From: Chionoecetes opilio
Taxonomy: Eukaryota > Arthropoda > Malacostraca > Decapoda > Majidae
Direction of reading: 5' to 3'
Length of the DNA stretch: 64,000 nucleotides
Assembly (NCBI GenBank): GCA_016584305.1
Contig: JACEEZ010013530.1
Location: 543,501-607,500 of the forward strand
The notes beneath the pieces were generated by a model that had not been told where the DNA came from, did no database searches, and was given only the letters and a program-made list of their open reading frames with translations. Of the stretch, positions 54,116 to 64,000 are shown piece by piece (position 1 is the stretch's first letter; the number at the start of each line of letters is the position of its first letter). Made by a program: the position numbers and the translations under genes.

Positions 54116-54299
54116 CAAATAGGTAAAGAACTATAGTTAGATCCACATTCTTTTTTTCCCATTACGTTGATCTTTTCGTCAAAGGAACTAAAAAAAAGGT
54201 GTGGGTTTAATATTCTCTCCAAACCTTTATGGTGACATCTGATCCCTTTATGTATTGCCTCATCATGTTCACCTGCCACTGCCCTGAATACTGTCTCTT

Positions 54300-54960
54300 C
54301 AAGGCAAGTCACCTTCCCCTGTTCCCGCACCATCGTGACCGCCACGGGGCGTGAATCCCATGCTGCCGTGCGTCCCTCCAAGCATCGAGGCCTCGGCTAT
54401 CACCCTGCTCAGCGTGGCGGACGGGGCCGCGTTGGCCCTCTCAAGCACCGCTTTTAGCATCGCGATGAGCGCGCCGAGGCCGCTCACTGGGCGCATGGCT
54501 TCCTGCCGCCGTCACCTACCCCGCGACCTCGGCCAGTGAAGGGTGAGGGCAAGGCCCAGGGTGAGGGTGCCACCCATCCTGCAGCCCCAACGCCCCCTGG
54601 ATGAGGTAGCCCAGCCCGTATACACGTCACTCGCCTCGCTGCACGCGTGGGTGTGCAGCAGAAGCTCCGGGGCGACCCACGGGTAGCCTTGCGTGTTGTC
54701 GGGAAGCTCAGCGAGGAGGTGGTGCCCCGCGTGCACGAGGATGCCCTCCTGGGTGTCCTCAAGGGCCAGGACCACAGCGGCCTGCTGGAGTGCCTGCAGG
54801 CGGTGCCCCGCCGCCTCAAGACAGACGCGGAGGCAGAGGCGCTGCGGTGTGGCAGTTGTGCCTGGCGCTGCGGAATGAGGCTATCAGCTGCTTGACGGCG
54901 GCCTGGGCCAAGGAGGCGCCACGCAAGCCCCTGCACGAAAAGCTGCCCATCCTAAGGGTA
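54300..54960 (-). pseudogene. Protein-kinase-like domain fragment, frameshifted
   Basis: The minus strand reads ALQQAAVVLALEDTQEGILV, then GYPWVAPELLLHTHACSEASDVY. The APE motif and SDVY spacing match kinase subdomains VIII-IX. The expected LGYLIQGALGLQ follows only after a frame shift at about 54620, and a late PHPSLAEVAG resembles the end of a kinase C-lobe. Upstream, the N-lobe, HRD and DFG motifs were not found. GC-rich coding-like sequence on both strands gives long plus-strand ORFs that are probably shadows. No introns seen, so a retrocopy, a decayed gene or an assembly indel are all possible. The type of kinase is not recognised. Confidence 0.5.
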
Positions 54961-55146
54961 GTATGTTGCATCCTAGCTATAGGTTGAGAAATGCTGTATA
55001 TGTCCATGAAAGGCGATAAACAGGCACGAAAGTATCAAAAATTATTAAATAGTACCCATAGCTTAGGTATTAACAATCTTATTTCAGTGAATGAATGTGG
55101 GGGTACAACACTCATCCTTCTGAACACGTGTATAGGTGTGAGAGCC

Positions 55147-56095
55147 ATGGCTGGGGAGGACGTGTACATCAGCGTTCACCTGCCTTCCGTGCCGCTGTCA
55201 GGCTCCCAGATGATTGACTGGGCCACCCAGCTGCACTGGTGGGAGTGGCTGCTGCTGGTGAAGGGGATGGTGATCTTCTGGGTGCTGAACATCACTGTCA
55301 TTCTGCCCTCCTTGTACTTGAAGGTCGGTGGGACACACACACACACACACATATGCCCTAGTTATATTCCTAGCACAGGTAAATGACTTTCAACTCTATA
55401 GTGTCATGTCCTATGGAACTTATTTCTCAGGGATCATTTTTTTGATGATGTAGAAACCTATCTAAAATTTAAGCCATGTATTTAAATGAAGCAGGATTGC
55501 ATGATTCATGACGGACATCTTGAATAACTCAATTTTCGGAAAAACGGGTTTTCGGGTTCTAACCAATTCCAAAATACAAGATACTAAGACAAAACTTCCA
55601 TGAATGCTTTAAAAAGAATAATGATTTAGATGTAACCATGTTATGAATTCAGCGATTACAGTGCATAAATTATCATGTGAAAGAATTGTTGAAGTATATC
55701 AATGGGAATGCCGAGTGGATTTATATTGGTTGACTGAGGTGCGTGGAAGGAAACATGCGTGTGGGTGTGCGGGAGTGGATGAGAATGAGAGAGGTAAGGA
55801 AAGTGTGTGCATTGTGGTGCTGGACGTGACAACTGGAAAGAAAGGATAGGAGAATAGGGGAATAAGGGCAAGGACTGCATGGGTGAGGATGAGAGTAGCC
55901 TGAGTAGTGTCTGTGATTTATTGTACTATAACGTGGCCTAATGACCTATTTGACACTATTGGCAGGTGATGCTGTACACGGATGAGATGACCTACCGCCA
56001 CGCCCCCTCCGCCACCGTGGCCTTGTTCTGGGAAGGTCACCAGCTCTTGACCTGGGCCTTCAAACCCACCTTTCATCTCCCACTTGTGAGTAACT
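55147..56095 (+). CDS. Unrecognised membrane protein, two clear exons
   Basis: Exons 55147-55323 and 55976-56095 join in phase 0 through gt-ag borders (donor gtcggt, acceptor ttggcag; next donor gtgagt). ATG 55147 has an excellent context (gagccatgg) and opens MAGEDVYISVHLPSVPLSGS. If it is not the start, an acceptor at 55135 could bring an upstream exon in phase 1. The first exon carries a hydrophobic span, EWLLLVKGMVIFWVLNITV, with ILPSLYLK after it. The second reads LYTDEMTYRHAPSATVALFW and then HQLLTWAFKP. A possible last exon, 57001-57090, is in phase 0 after a ggtttcag acceptor and would add a strongly basic 29-residue tail, for 128 residues in all. I do not recognise the family. Confidence 0.5.
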
Positions 56096-57000
56096 CTTGC
56101 TCAAGAAACTATCTATAACTCTTAAGTCACTTCAGTCACAAATGTATATAGTAGTAGTGTTATCTAAATAAGCAACTATGGTAAATCTGAAACACTTCAA
56201 ACCCATAATTATACTTGATGAGATATGAAGAAAAGAACGAAGATCCATGAATGCCATCTTGAGAATTTCATATGTAAGCTAAAAAATACAGTAATCGTAA
56301 TATAATGGCATAGATTTGACCTTTATAGTCAAGTATATTACTTCTCTTATAAAACAATAAGCCTATAATCTCAACTTTATCGCATCCTGATAAAGAAGAA
56401 AAATGCTGAACAGAGACTGAAGACATACTGATAATACTTTAGAAGCGCAGTGTATACATAATTGCAAGCGAGGTTGAGCAGTAATGTTTCAGGAACCCTC
56501 AGGTGGTCTGGGGTTTTTGGACAAAGAATGATGAGAGTGCAGACAAGACAATTAAGTGTTCAAGACATAATGAGGTCTGCAGGGAGACCACATGTAAGGC
56601 AGTATTATGTAACAAGAGTATCATGTAGGAGAAAACATGAAAGAAAAATCAAAGACCTGCAAAGCAAGTACTGTATACATGACAAAGCACGTAGGAACCT
56701 TCGACCACTCCTCTAAAATTTTGAGATTGCCATAGGAAACAGTGTATCACACATTGCCAGACAAAAATTATGAATTAAATGTTGAAGAAAACTTGAAAGA
56801 ACTGGTTATCAGACATAATTGTGAGTTAAGTAAAATGACTGTGACCCTTCGAACCTGGGATGAAAACATTCCTTGCATGGCAGTAGAAGTGAAAATTATT
56901 GTCATACGTATACGATTTTTCTGACGTAACTGTCCCGTTTGAATTTATATTAGCTAATTGATCAAGTTAGTCTCAATTGGTTTTGTTCAAATGGTTTCAG

Positions 57001-57090
57001 GACAGCCAGGCAGAAAGCAGACAGTTGAGAAGAGGGGAATACAGCTTCAGACGTGCCCACAGGAGAAGAAAGAAGAGATTGAAGACTTGA
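57001..57090 (+). CDS. Possible last exon of the unrecognised membrane protein
   Basis: After ggtttcag the phase-0 frame reads DSQAESRQLRRGEYSFRRAH and a run of Arg/Lys, then TGA at 57088-57090. A basic cytosolic tail would suit a membrane protein, but the intron of 905 bases and the join are inferred only from phase. Confidence 0.25.
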   Translation, partial: DSQAESRQLRRGEYSFRRAHRRRKKRLKT

Positions 57091-58110
57091 TCAAATCACC
57101 AGTAGCATCATTAACCTTGGAGCCAAAAAACACATATTACAGTTAAATCCCTTACGCATTTTCAAGCAAACACTCAGCTTCCCACAGAGTTGATGTTTCT
57201 CAATAAAGAACAGGTTTAGTTGTGCCGGCCACACTGAGCCACTCCTCGTAAAATACATTACACAACAAAGGTATCCTCTCCACGCCCTATGCTGAGCAGC
57301 TTAAGATTTTGTCATGTCCTCTGTAGGGTGAGGTGACTAATATTGCACAGCATACTTCAAGTGAGAAAAGTTATGTGAAAAACTATATTGAAATAAAATC
57401 CTTAACTACATGGAATTTGCCTTTGGTCATACAAAGCAAACATCTTTGAGCTATAATGTCTGTTCATCTACAGCGTGCAACAAGGCGGCAGCATTGCAGT
57501 ATTAACTCCCATTTATATCTGATAATTTCCATCTAATGTTGTTATTCCTATTTCCAGTTACTATTAATTGTTTCATTGAAAATAATTGCATGAAGATAAT
57601 TAAATAAAACTGAAGTATAGAAGCAGAAAATTATTCCAATCATCCACAAATGCAAACTCAAGCAAGTAATTAAGTTATCAGCAGAAAAATCCATTGCAGT
57701 AATCTAGCTGAAGTAATGAAATACTATAAATTGGTATAAAGGTTACCTAGTATTTTCTATTAAATGCGAAGGGGTGGAGGGAAGGCTGTATCCAGGACTA
57801 TGCTGAGAGGGGCCACAAGGCCAAAGAGTAAAGTACCACCGTCCTGCAGCACTGAGCTGCCCTCATCCAGTGGCCTCAAACATTATGAGGTAGTACCTGG
57901 GAAGCACTTCAAACTCTGCTTTCCTTCTGGCATGGTATTGTTTTCCTGGTAGGTGGTTAGGAATACATGTCCTTTCTTAATATTTAAAAGGGAATTAGGG
58001 TGTAGATGGGACTCCTCAGTGACCTTTGGCCCGAGTCCTTTCAGCTCATAGGTACCCCAATAAAGGTACCGTTCCTGCAAGAAGGCAACTCTGTTTATGC
58101 TGCCGATCTA
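57091..58110. other. Gene-free stretch
   Basis: AT-rich. No exon or known repeat was recognised before the Tc1-like remnant. Confidence 0.45.
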
Positions 58111-58119
58111 TCAGTACCT

Positions 58120-58215
58120 TGCTAAATCATTGCAAGGTGCTCTCAATAAGGGACTGGCCAAGCAATATCCAGACCTCAATCCTGATGAGAACCTCTGACA
58201 CCTGGTTCAAGATGG
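58120..58215 (+). mobile_element. Tc1/mariner transposase remnant
   Basis: Two frames together give DWP then YPDLNPDENL followed by a stop and HLVQD, matching the conserved DWPxxSPDLNPIENLWxLV end of Tc1-type transposases. Frameshift and stop show it is dead; the extent of the element is not clear. Confidence 0.55.
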
Positions 58216-58469
58216 ATCTCCAGAGGCAGGACGCAGGCTCTCTCCCCAAACTCAAAGCTGCCGTCTGAGAATCTTGGGACTGTCTTTCTCCTCAGCACCT
58301 CCGGAGCCTTGCCCTTGCCTACCCACGTCTCTAAGCCAATATCAAAGCTCTACAAAGTGCAAAAATTTAATAAACATAATGCATCAATCACTTGTACAAT
58401 GAAGTTATGTGAAGAATGTGTAGTTTTTTTTTATTTCACATTTATGCCTATAGCGCCTGTAGGCAGTGA

Positions 58470-58775
58470 CCTCCATGGCTCGGATGGTAGGCCCTGGAGG
58501 TTCACTTGAGGGCTGTGATGGTTGACCCTCGCCCGTGGTGGCTCAGGCAGGATTTTTATAGTGACGCCTGTGATTAGAGGCTCATGCCGCCCCCCTGTGT
58601 CCTCCGATGCACTCACAATCGTAGATAGAGTTTTAATGGGCAGCATGTGGGTGTTCTTAGGCCACTCGACGGTGCAGAAAGATTTTAAATGGATTTTTGG
58701 TTCTCCTCGGGGATCGAACTCGGGTCACCGAGAACGCCACTCGGAGACACTAACCACTCTGCTACCGCCTCCCCA
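58470..58775 (-). mobile_element. tRNA-derived SINE, fourth family
   Basis: On the minus strand ggaggcggtagcagagtggttagtg (58749-58773) is an A box and gagttcgatccc (about 58711) a B box. A body follows toward 58470. Confidence 0.75.
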
Positions 58776-59729
58776 AATCACATAGATGTATCACATACTT
58801 TTGATGAGTACTGTACAGTGGGTTAGCATGCAATTGTAAGATATGGAATAAGATACCCAAGTAAAACTCATCATAAATAATTATTCATCTCGGCCTTGAA
58901 ATCATCTCTAATATACACTACACTTTTACTTAAAATGTCTTTTTTACCATTAACTTAACTAAGCAAGGATAAATGGTACCAAAACAACATACACATCAGA
59001 GAACATATTTCTTTTATCATATTTCGGTAGTAGTAGTAGTAGTGGTAGTAGTGGTAGTTAGTAGTAAGTAGTAGTAGTAGTAGTATCTACAAACCACAAA
59101 CCCATTAAAAGCAAGGCTCATATACAGGGAATATGTTCAAATGTGTTCATTTACAAACAACTTGCTGCCATCTCTGCGTGCAACAGAAAACAGCCGCAAA
59201 GCTTATAATGTACAACAAACCAAATAAATACAATGAATATACACGTTCCTTGAAGGACTGGAGGAATAATTGTCAATACCCAATACTGATGAAACGCCAT
59301 GGGAGAATATGTTATAGAAAAGTAAAAAAAAAAAAAACTTCACACCATGCTCACATAAATGGTGTCAAATACAACATTCATACCGACTGTAACCCAAAAC
59401 AGAAAAAGAAAACCGAGGTCCAGGATGCCACAAATAATGCAACTGAGAATATATGTACCGAGATAAACCTATAACTTTCTTCCAGACATTAAAGTGTGAA
59501 CCATAACAACTTATAAGACTTTCATTAATCTCAAAATTGAATTGCCCTTTTGTGACACTTCATGAATATAATACTCTGTGAGATGGATCTGTGATTTTAC
59601 GGGTTTAACTTGTTGGCGAAATATGGTGACTGCAATATAACAACAATCCAAAACATATCTAGCTTTTTTTGGAACCTCTATTAGACAGGCATTAATATCT
59701 TGAGTAAAATCTGAAAAAAGTAGAGCGAG

Positions 59730-59920
<191 letters not shown>

Positions 59921-60094
59921 TGAAACAAATTCCTTCAACAGTTTCATCAGTATGAGGCAAAACCATAAACATAAGAGGAATAGAAAAAAAATATGTCATT
60001 TATCAATAAATTTTACAAACTGTACACAAATTTCTTCTTTTGAAAACAATACTGAACACTTGGTGGGCAGCTGATAAAGAGACGGACATGCTAT

Positions 60095-60116
60095 CACACA
60101 CACACACACACACACA

Positions 60117-60170
<54 letters not shown>

Positions 60171-60186
60171 CACACACACACACAAT
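60095..60186. repeat. (CA)n microsatellite
   Basis: CA repeat with cacc/caac interruptions; a weaker CA-rich tract follows at 60488-60560. Confidence 0.93.
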
Positions 60187-60895
60187 AGCCCCACCCATCA
60201 CATTTGTTAAAGTCTTCGTGATGCACCTCAGCCCACACCTGCACGTCATCCACACCTGTGATGACAACTGACAGCAAGACAAGAACAAGCTTAACATGAT
60301 CGCTACAACAACGAGGTGATGGATATTGAGGACACGACAAACGGAAGATATGAAGAAAGCACAATTTTCAACAGTTGACAATATGGCAAACATAAACAAA
60401 ATAATAGAAAATACTTAAATATTTTCACTGTACAAAAATTCTCTTTTGAAAATATGACACTTTGGAGCGATAGAACGCTCTAGTCAAACACACACACAGA
60501 CCGCAACACCACACACACACCACAACACACACACCACAACCACAGCCACACAGCACATAAACACCAATAGCCCCACACTAGGCATCTTTAAGCTAGGATG
60601 ACTAGGGCCAACTGCGACGTACCAGGAGTGATGAAACTGACGCAGACAGATCAGTTAGAAGACTGTACAAGAGTACGTGTGACTGTATGTAGAAGGACAG
60701 ACTAGAAGAGTTGCAATACAAGACTTATTAAGGGTGCAAGTAGTAGCATATAAGTAGTCGAACGTAGTAAGAGTCATCCAGTTTGAGTAATTGTACTGCG
60801 TTCAGGTGATGGACATGTTAGTACGGACTCTTTCATGACTAGTAAATAGTAGCTGGTAAGGAATGGTAGTAGAAACTAAGGCATATGTACAGTAG

Positions 60896-61042
60896 AGGAG
60901 TAGGTAAGGAGTAGGTAGTAGGAGTAGGTAGTAAGGAGTAGGTAGTAAGGAGTAGGTAGTAAGGAGTAGGTAGTAAGGAGTAGGTAGTAAGTAGGAGTAG
61001 GTAGTAAGGAGTAGGTAGTAAGGAGTAGGTAGTAAGGAGTGG
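60896..61042. repeat. 15-bp minisatellite
   Basis: About ten copies of gtagtaaggagtagg, with slight length variation. Confidence 0.9.
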
Positions 61043-62169
61043 TGTAAGAGTAGGAGTGGAAAGGGTGGAGTGTAGAGCCCATCTAGACCTCCGAACACTG
61101 TCTTGAATAACACTGGAGAATAAGCATATACTTCATCCACAAGTAATATTCATCATGAAAATAGTGTGTTTGAACGTGTAGCCTGATCACAGTTTCTCCT
61201 GAAATAAACGCTTCAATAAATGTGGCATCATCAGGTCTAAATTCAGTTCAAGATAAAACTTTAGGTACACATCTGTAACAAACAAACATGTCAAAATATG
61301 TTCACAGACTGCAGAATTAACACTCTCCAAGCTGTGCTAAAAGTGACCCTTCCATGTTGTCGACCGCTGCTATGGAGTGTTCCGTCATCCCAGACTTTGT
61401 TCTTTGCCTTTTGCACAAATGATGGCGGAAAAAGACCATTAATTTAAAAGTAGAAGCTGCTGAATAATATAATATAAGTGTGTAATGAGGACTGAGAAGA
61501 GGTGGTTGTTGTTGTTTGAGATTTGCTCCACCCGTAATGGAAGGAGTTCGGGATTTGAGAGGCCCGAAAACAAGAAGTTCATAATAAAAAGTAATTGACA
61601 CTAAATCGTAAGGTATGAAAAATAGGGAATTAACGGGGTGGAGGAAAGGCATCCATCATGGCGAGTAATGAGAAGAGGAAACAGGCCAACAACTGAATAG
61701 CTGAGAGGCAGACTTGGAGGTGAGATCATCAGTGTTGTGATGAGGACCTGCAGACAACATGGGTTTGATGACGCCACGCAGATGCTTCTACGTCACCTAC
61801 TATACTTTATATGGATATAATATACAGTACACATTAATGACTGATAGAAACGTCTTTTCAAACAGTTATCAAGAGAGACAAAATGTGGATTATTATTTAA
61901 CTTCTACTGAGTTTATAAGGATCATAGATTGGATCTGTCAGTGTTATCTTGGTGGCATATCATGCTAGCCTCACTACACATCATGTTAACCTCATGCCTA
62001 AACCTCATCATACATCTAATGACACATTCCTCTATTGACTTTAACTTTTCTTCATTAGCTACACACATAACACTTCTAAGTAATTCAATGCCATTACAGA
62101 CACCATCACAACACTCCTCCGTTAACATGCTACCTCATCCACCGGGCAGACTGGCTCACCGGTAAACAC

Positions 62170-62297
62170 AGCTCCTTGCACAGTACTCAGATCTCTTTCC
62201 ACACACACACACACACACACACACCTTGCACAGTACTCAAATCTCTTTCCACACACACACCACACACACACACCTTGCACAGTACTCAAATCTCTTT

Positions 62298-62385
<88 letters not shown>
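62170..62385. repeat. Compound minisatellite of CA arrays
   Basis: Three copies of a 27-base block (ccttgcacagtactcaaatc then tctttcc), each followed by a CA array; the last array runs to about 62385. Confidence 0.92.
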
Positions 62386-62388
<3 letters not shown>

Positions 62389-63321
62389 ATTAGGCTCAAT
62401 CAACTTGATACATGTGTTCAAGGCATAGCATGGGTGACATCACAGTGACAGCAAACAACCCTTTCTCCACACAACCTTGAACTGTAGAAATACTGAGTAC
62501 AGAATACACTACATACACAACAGCTGGTGTGGGGTTAGTGGGTCGGTGCCTCGGAGGGGTGGAGGGAAGGGTGAGGAAGGAGCAGAGGTTGTGGGGGTTA
62601 GTTCGCTATGTACTTGAAATCAGGCAACTCAGGGACTGGCAGCTGTGCACCACTTTATACAACCACCAGGCAGAACATGGCTCGGCTACACTATACGTAT
62701 GATTATAAAACTTTTCGAAAGCAGTTCAAACACACAAACAAAACTACAAACTAAACTTAAAGAATTACGCTGAGTATTGAAACCTCTTGAGATATTTTCA
62801 AAAGACTACAGGTATTCTATATATCAAGGTACAACAAATGTCATATGGATATATATTCTACATTAATACTTCTTGGAGCAATTCAAAAAAGATATCTAGA
62901 GCATTAACAGAAAATCACAAATCACGATGCAGAAAACCCGTAACATATGCCGACGGTGGGTGTGTGGGGTGGCAGGCTGGAGGCTGTCCCTGCACACACA
63001 CCAGGCACACGCACTACACACACGGGGCCTGGAAGACAGTATTATTGGCACTCTCTGAGGTTTCCTTAAACATGCTCTCTATCTTTTCTGTCAATGTTGT
63101 GTCGGGCAGGCGGGACAATGCATGGCCTGGGCAGACACTCTCTCAGGGAGAGCATAGTCAGGCCGCGAGGTAGACACAGTAGTTGGGGGGCAGGGGGCTG
63201 GGGTCCCCACTTGGAGCGTACACACACACACACACACACACACACCACACACACACCACAAGTAAGCGCACTTGGCAGCGACCAAGAGGGAGGGCCGCAA
63301 GAGTGAGGGACGCGGGGGTCA
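62386..63321 (-). other. Probable Prickle 3' UTR and flank
   Basis: Lies directly downstream of the Prickle stop. It contains a CA array at 63220-63258 and other CA tracts. No separate gene is supported; the UTR end was not identified. Confidence 0.45.
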
Positions 63322-64000
63322 TCAAGAGATAATGCAGTTTTTGTCCTTATCACCCGCCTTGCGACGGGGCGAGGGAGAGCTGGATCCTGTCGCTCCTCCC
63401 TGAGCCTGACCCGCTTGGCGCCGCGCATAAGCCAGCGCGTCATTAGGCACGTAGCTGATGCGCACACCGCCGTAAGCACGGCGCGGCGGTAGTTCATAAT
63501 CAAACTCATCCGAAGAGGAAGAGGAACAAGTGGAGCAAACTGATTCGGTATCCCAAGGTGCTGCCTCCAAACCGGGTGCTGAGGGCGCCTTCCGAGGTGC
63601 GGCGCCCCGAGAGTCACTCTCTGCTGGCCCCGTGCCAGAGTAGGACCGAGAGCGAGGCAAGCCATGGGACCTATGGCGCCGACTTCGGCACTTAGACACT
63701 GCACCATCTGCGGGCGGCATCTCGAGAGCGGTGGGCGCCGACCCTGAGGATGATGAGGAGGAAGAAGAGCCGCGAGTGTCGTGAGAAGAGCGAGCTGATG
63801 CTTCTGCTCCCACTTGGGCGGGGTCAAATCTGACAGAGCGGTTATGTCGGTCCTTGTGGCGGGAGGAAAGGGAGCTCTTCCGAGGTGGGCCCGGAGTGGG
63901 TGTGTGGGTAGGCGAGGAGGAGGCAGAAGACTCACCCTGCTGGCTTAAATCCGGCATAGAAGTGTGTGCAACGGCTTCACCAGGTGCCAACAGTGCCTCC
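63322..64000 (-). CDS. pk: Prickle-like planar cell polarity protein, C-terminal exon (partial)
   Basis: Core planar cell polarity protein that works on the membrane with Van Gogh/Vangl. Only the last 226 codons lie in the window and the frame is open to the edge, so the PET and LIM domains are beyond it. Seen: HNRSVRFDP, an Arg/Ser-rich middle with poly-Ser, an acidic [14 protein letters not shown] stretch, the conserved [20 protein letters not shown] segment, and a polar tail ending in DKNCIIS. The last four residues, CIIS, are a CaaX box for prenylation, as in Prickle proteins. Stop at 63324-63322. It could be either of the Prickle paralogues; remembered family sequence only. Confidence 0.82.
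   Translation of the reverse strand, partial: EALLAPGEAVAHTSMPDLSQQGESSASSSPTHTPTPGPPRKSSLSSRHKDRHNRSVRFDPAQVGAEASARSSHDTRGSSSSSSSSGSAPTALEMPPADGAVSKCRSRRHRSHGLPRSRSYSGTGPAESDSRGAAPRKAPSAPGLEAAPWDTESVCSTCSSSSSDEFDYELPPRRAYGGVRISYVPNDALAYARRQAGQAQGGATGSSSPSPRRKAGDKDKNCIIS

Noticed and set aside
54351..54987. Plus-strand ORFs of 60-82 codons with protein-like composition (for example EEVVPRVHEDALLG)
   Set aside because: They mirror the minus strand, which has kinase motifs; GC-rich coding sequence often leaves open antisense frames.
56462..56924. Two ORFs of 84 and 60 codons
   Set aside because: No acceptable splice sites, no family resemblance and no hydrophobic or domain pattern; possibly old transposon sequence but not shown.

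Overview
The window looks like nuclear DNA of an arthropod, most likely a decapod crustacean. That is an inference from three things: intron-rich conserved animal genes, an arthropod Rebers-Riddiford cuticle protein gene, and an extreme load of (CT)n/(GA)n, (CA)n, (AGT)n and (AT)n microsatellites plus LINE, Penelope, hAT, piggyBac-like and tRNA-SINE debris. No prokaryotic or organellar features are seen.

Layout. 1-2787: upstream intron of TUBGCP4, carrying a TTAA-flanked piggyBac-like element that two further transposons have entered. 2788-11825 (+): the last nine coding exons of TUBGCP4 (gamma-tubulin complex component 4), with repeats in every large intron. 11826-17567: gap between convergent genes, holding a tRNA-derived SINE and a large head-to-head Penelope-like inverted repeat. 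17568-43919 (-): a complete ATF6 gene (ER-stress transcription factor) with two possible first coding exons (43.9 kb and 35.3 kb) that both end in the same splice phase; its 5' introns are microsatellite-dense. 45481-48552 (-): a complete two-exon secreted cuticle-type protein with about 21 copies of a 15-residue Ser/Gln-rich repeat. 48.6-54.1 kb: microsatellites and LINE ends. 54.3-54.96 kb (-): a broken protein-kinase-like fragment. 55.1-57.1 kb (+): two, perhaps three, exons of an unrecognised membrane protein. 57.1-63.3 kb: repeats. 63322-64000 (-): the C-terminal exon of a Prickle-like planar polarity protein ending in a CaaX box.

The genes share no pathway: TUBGCP4 acts in microtubule nucleation, ATF6 in the unfolded protein response, the RR protein in cuticle and Prickle in cell polarity. 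I found no operon-like or defence-type system. The best new material is the ATF6 alternative N-termini, the repeat-rich cuticle protein, the unrecognised membrane protein, and an unusually readable record of nested transposition, including one hAT insertion whose unoccupied counterpart lies 39 kb away in the same window. Exon borders were set by GT/GC-AG sites, reading phase and remembered family sequence; no alignment was run.
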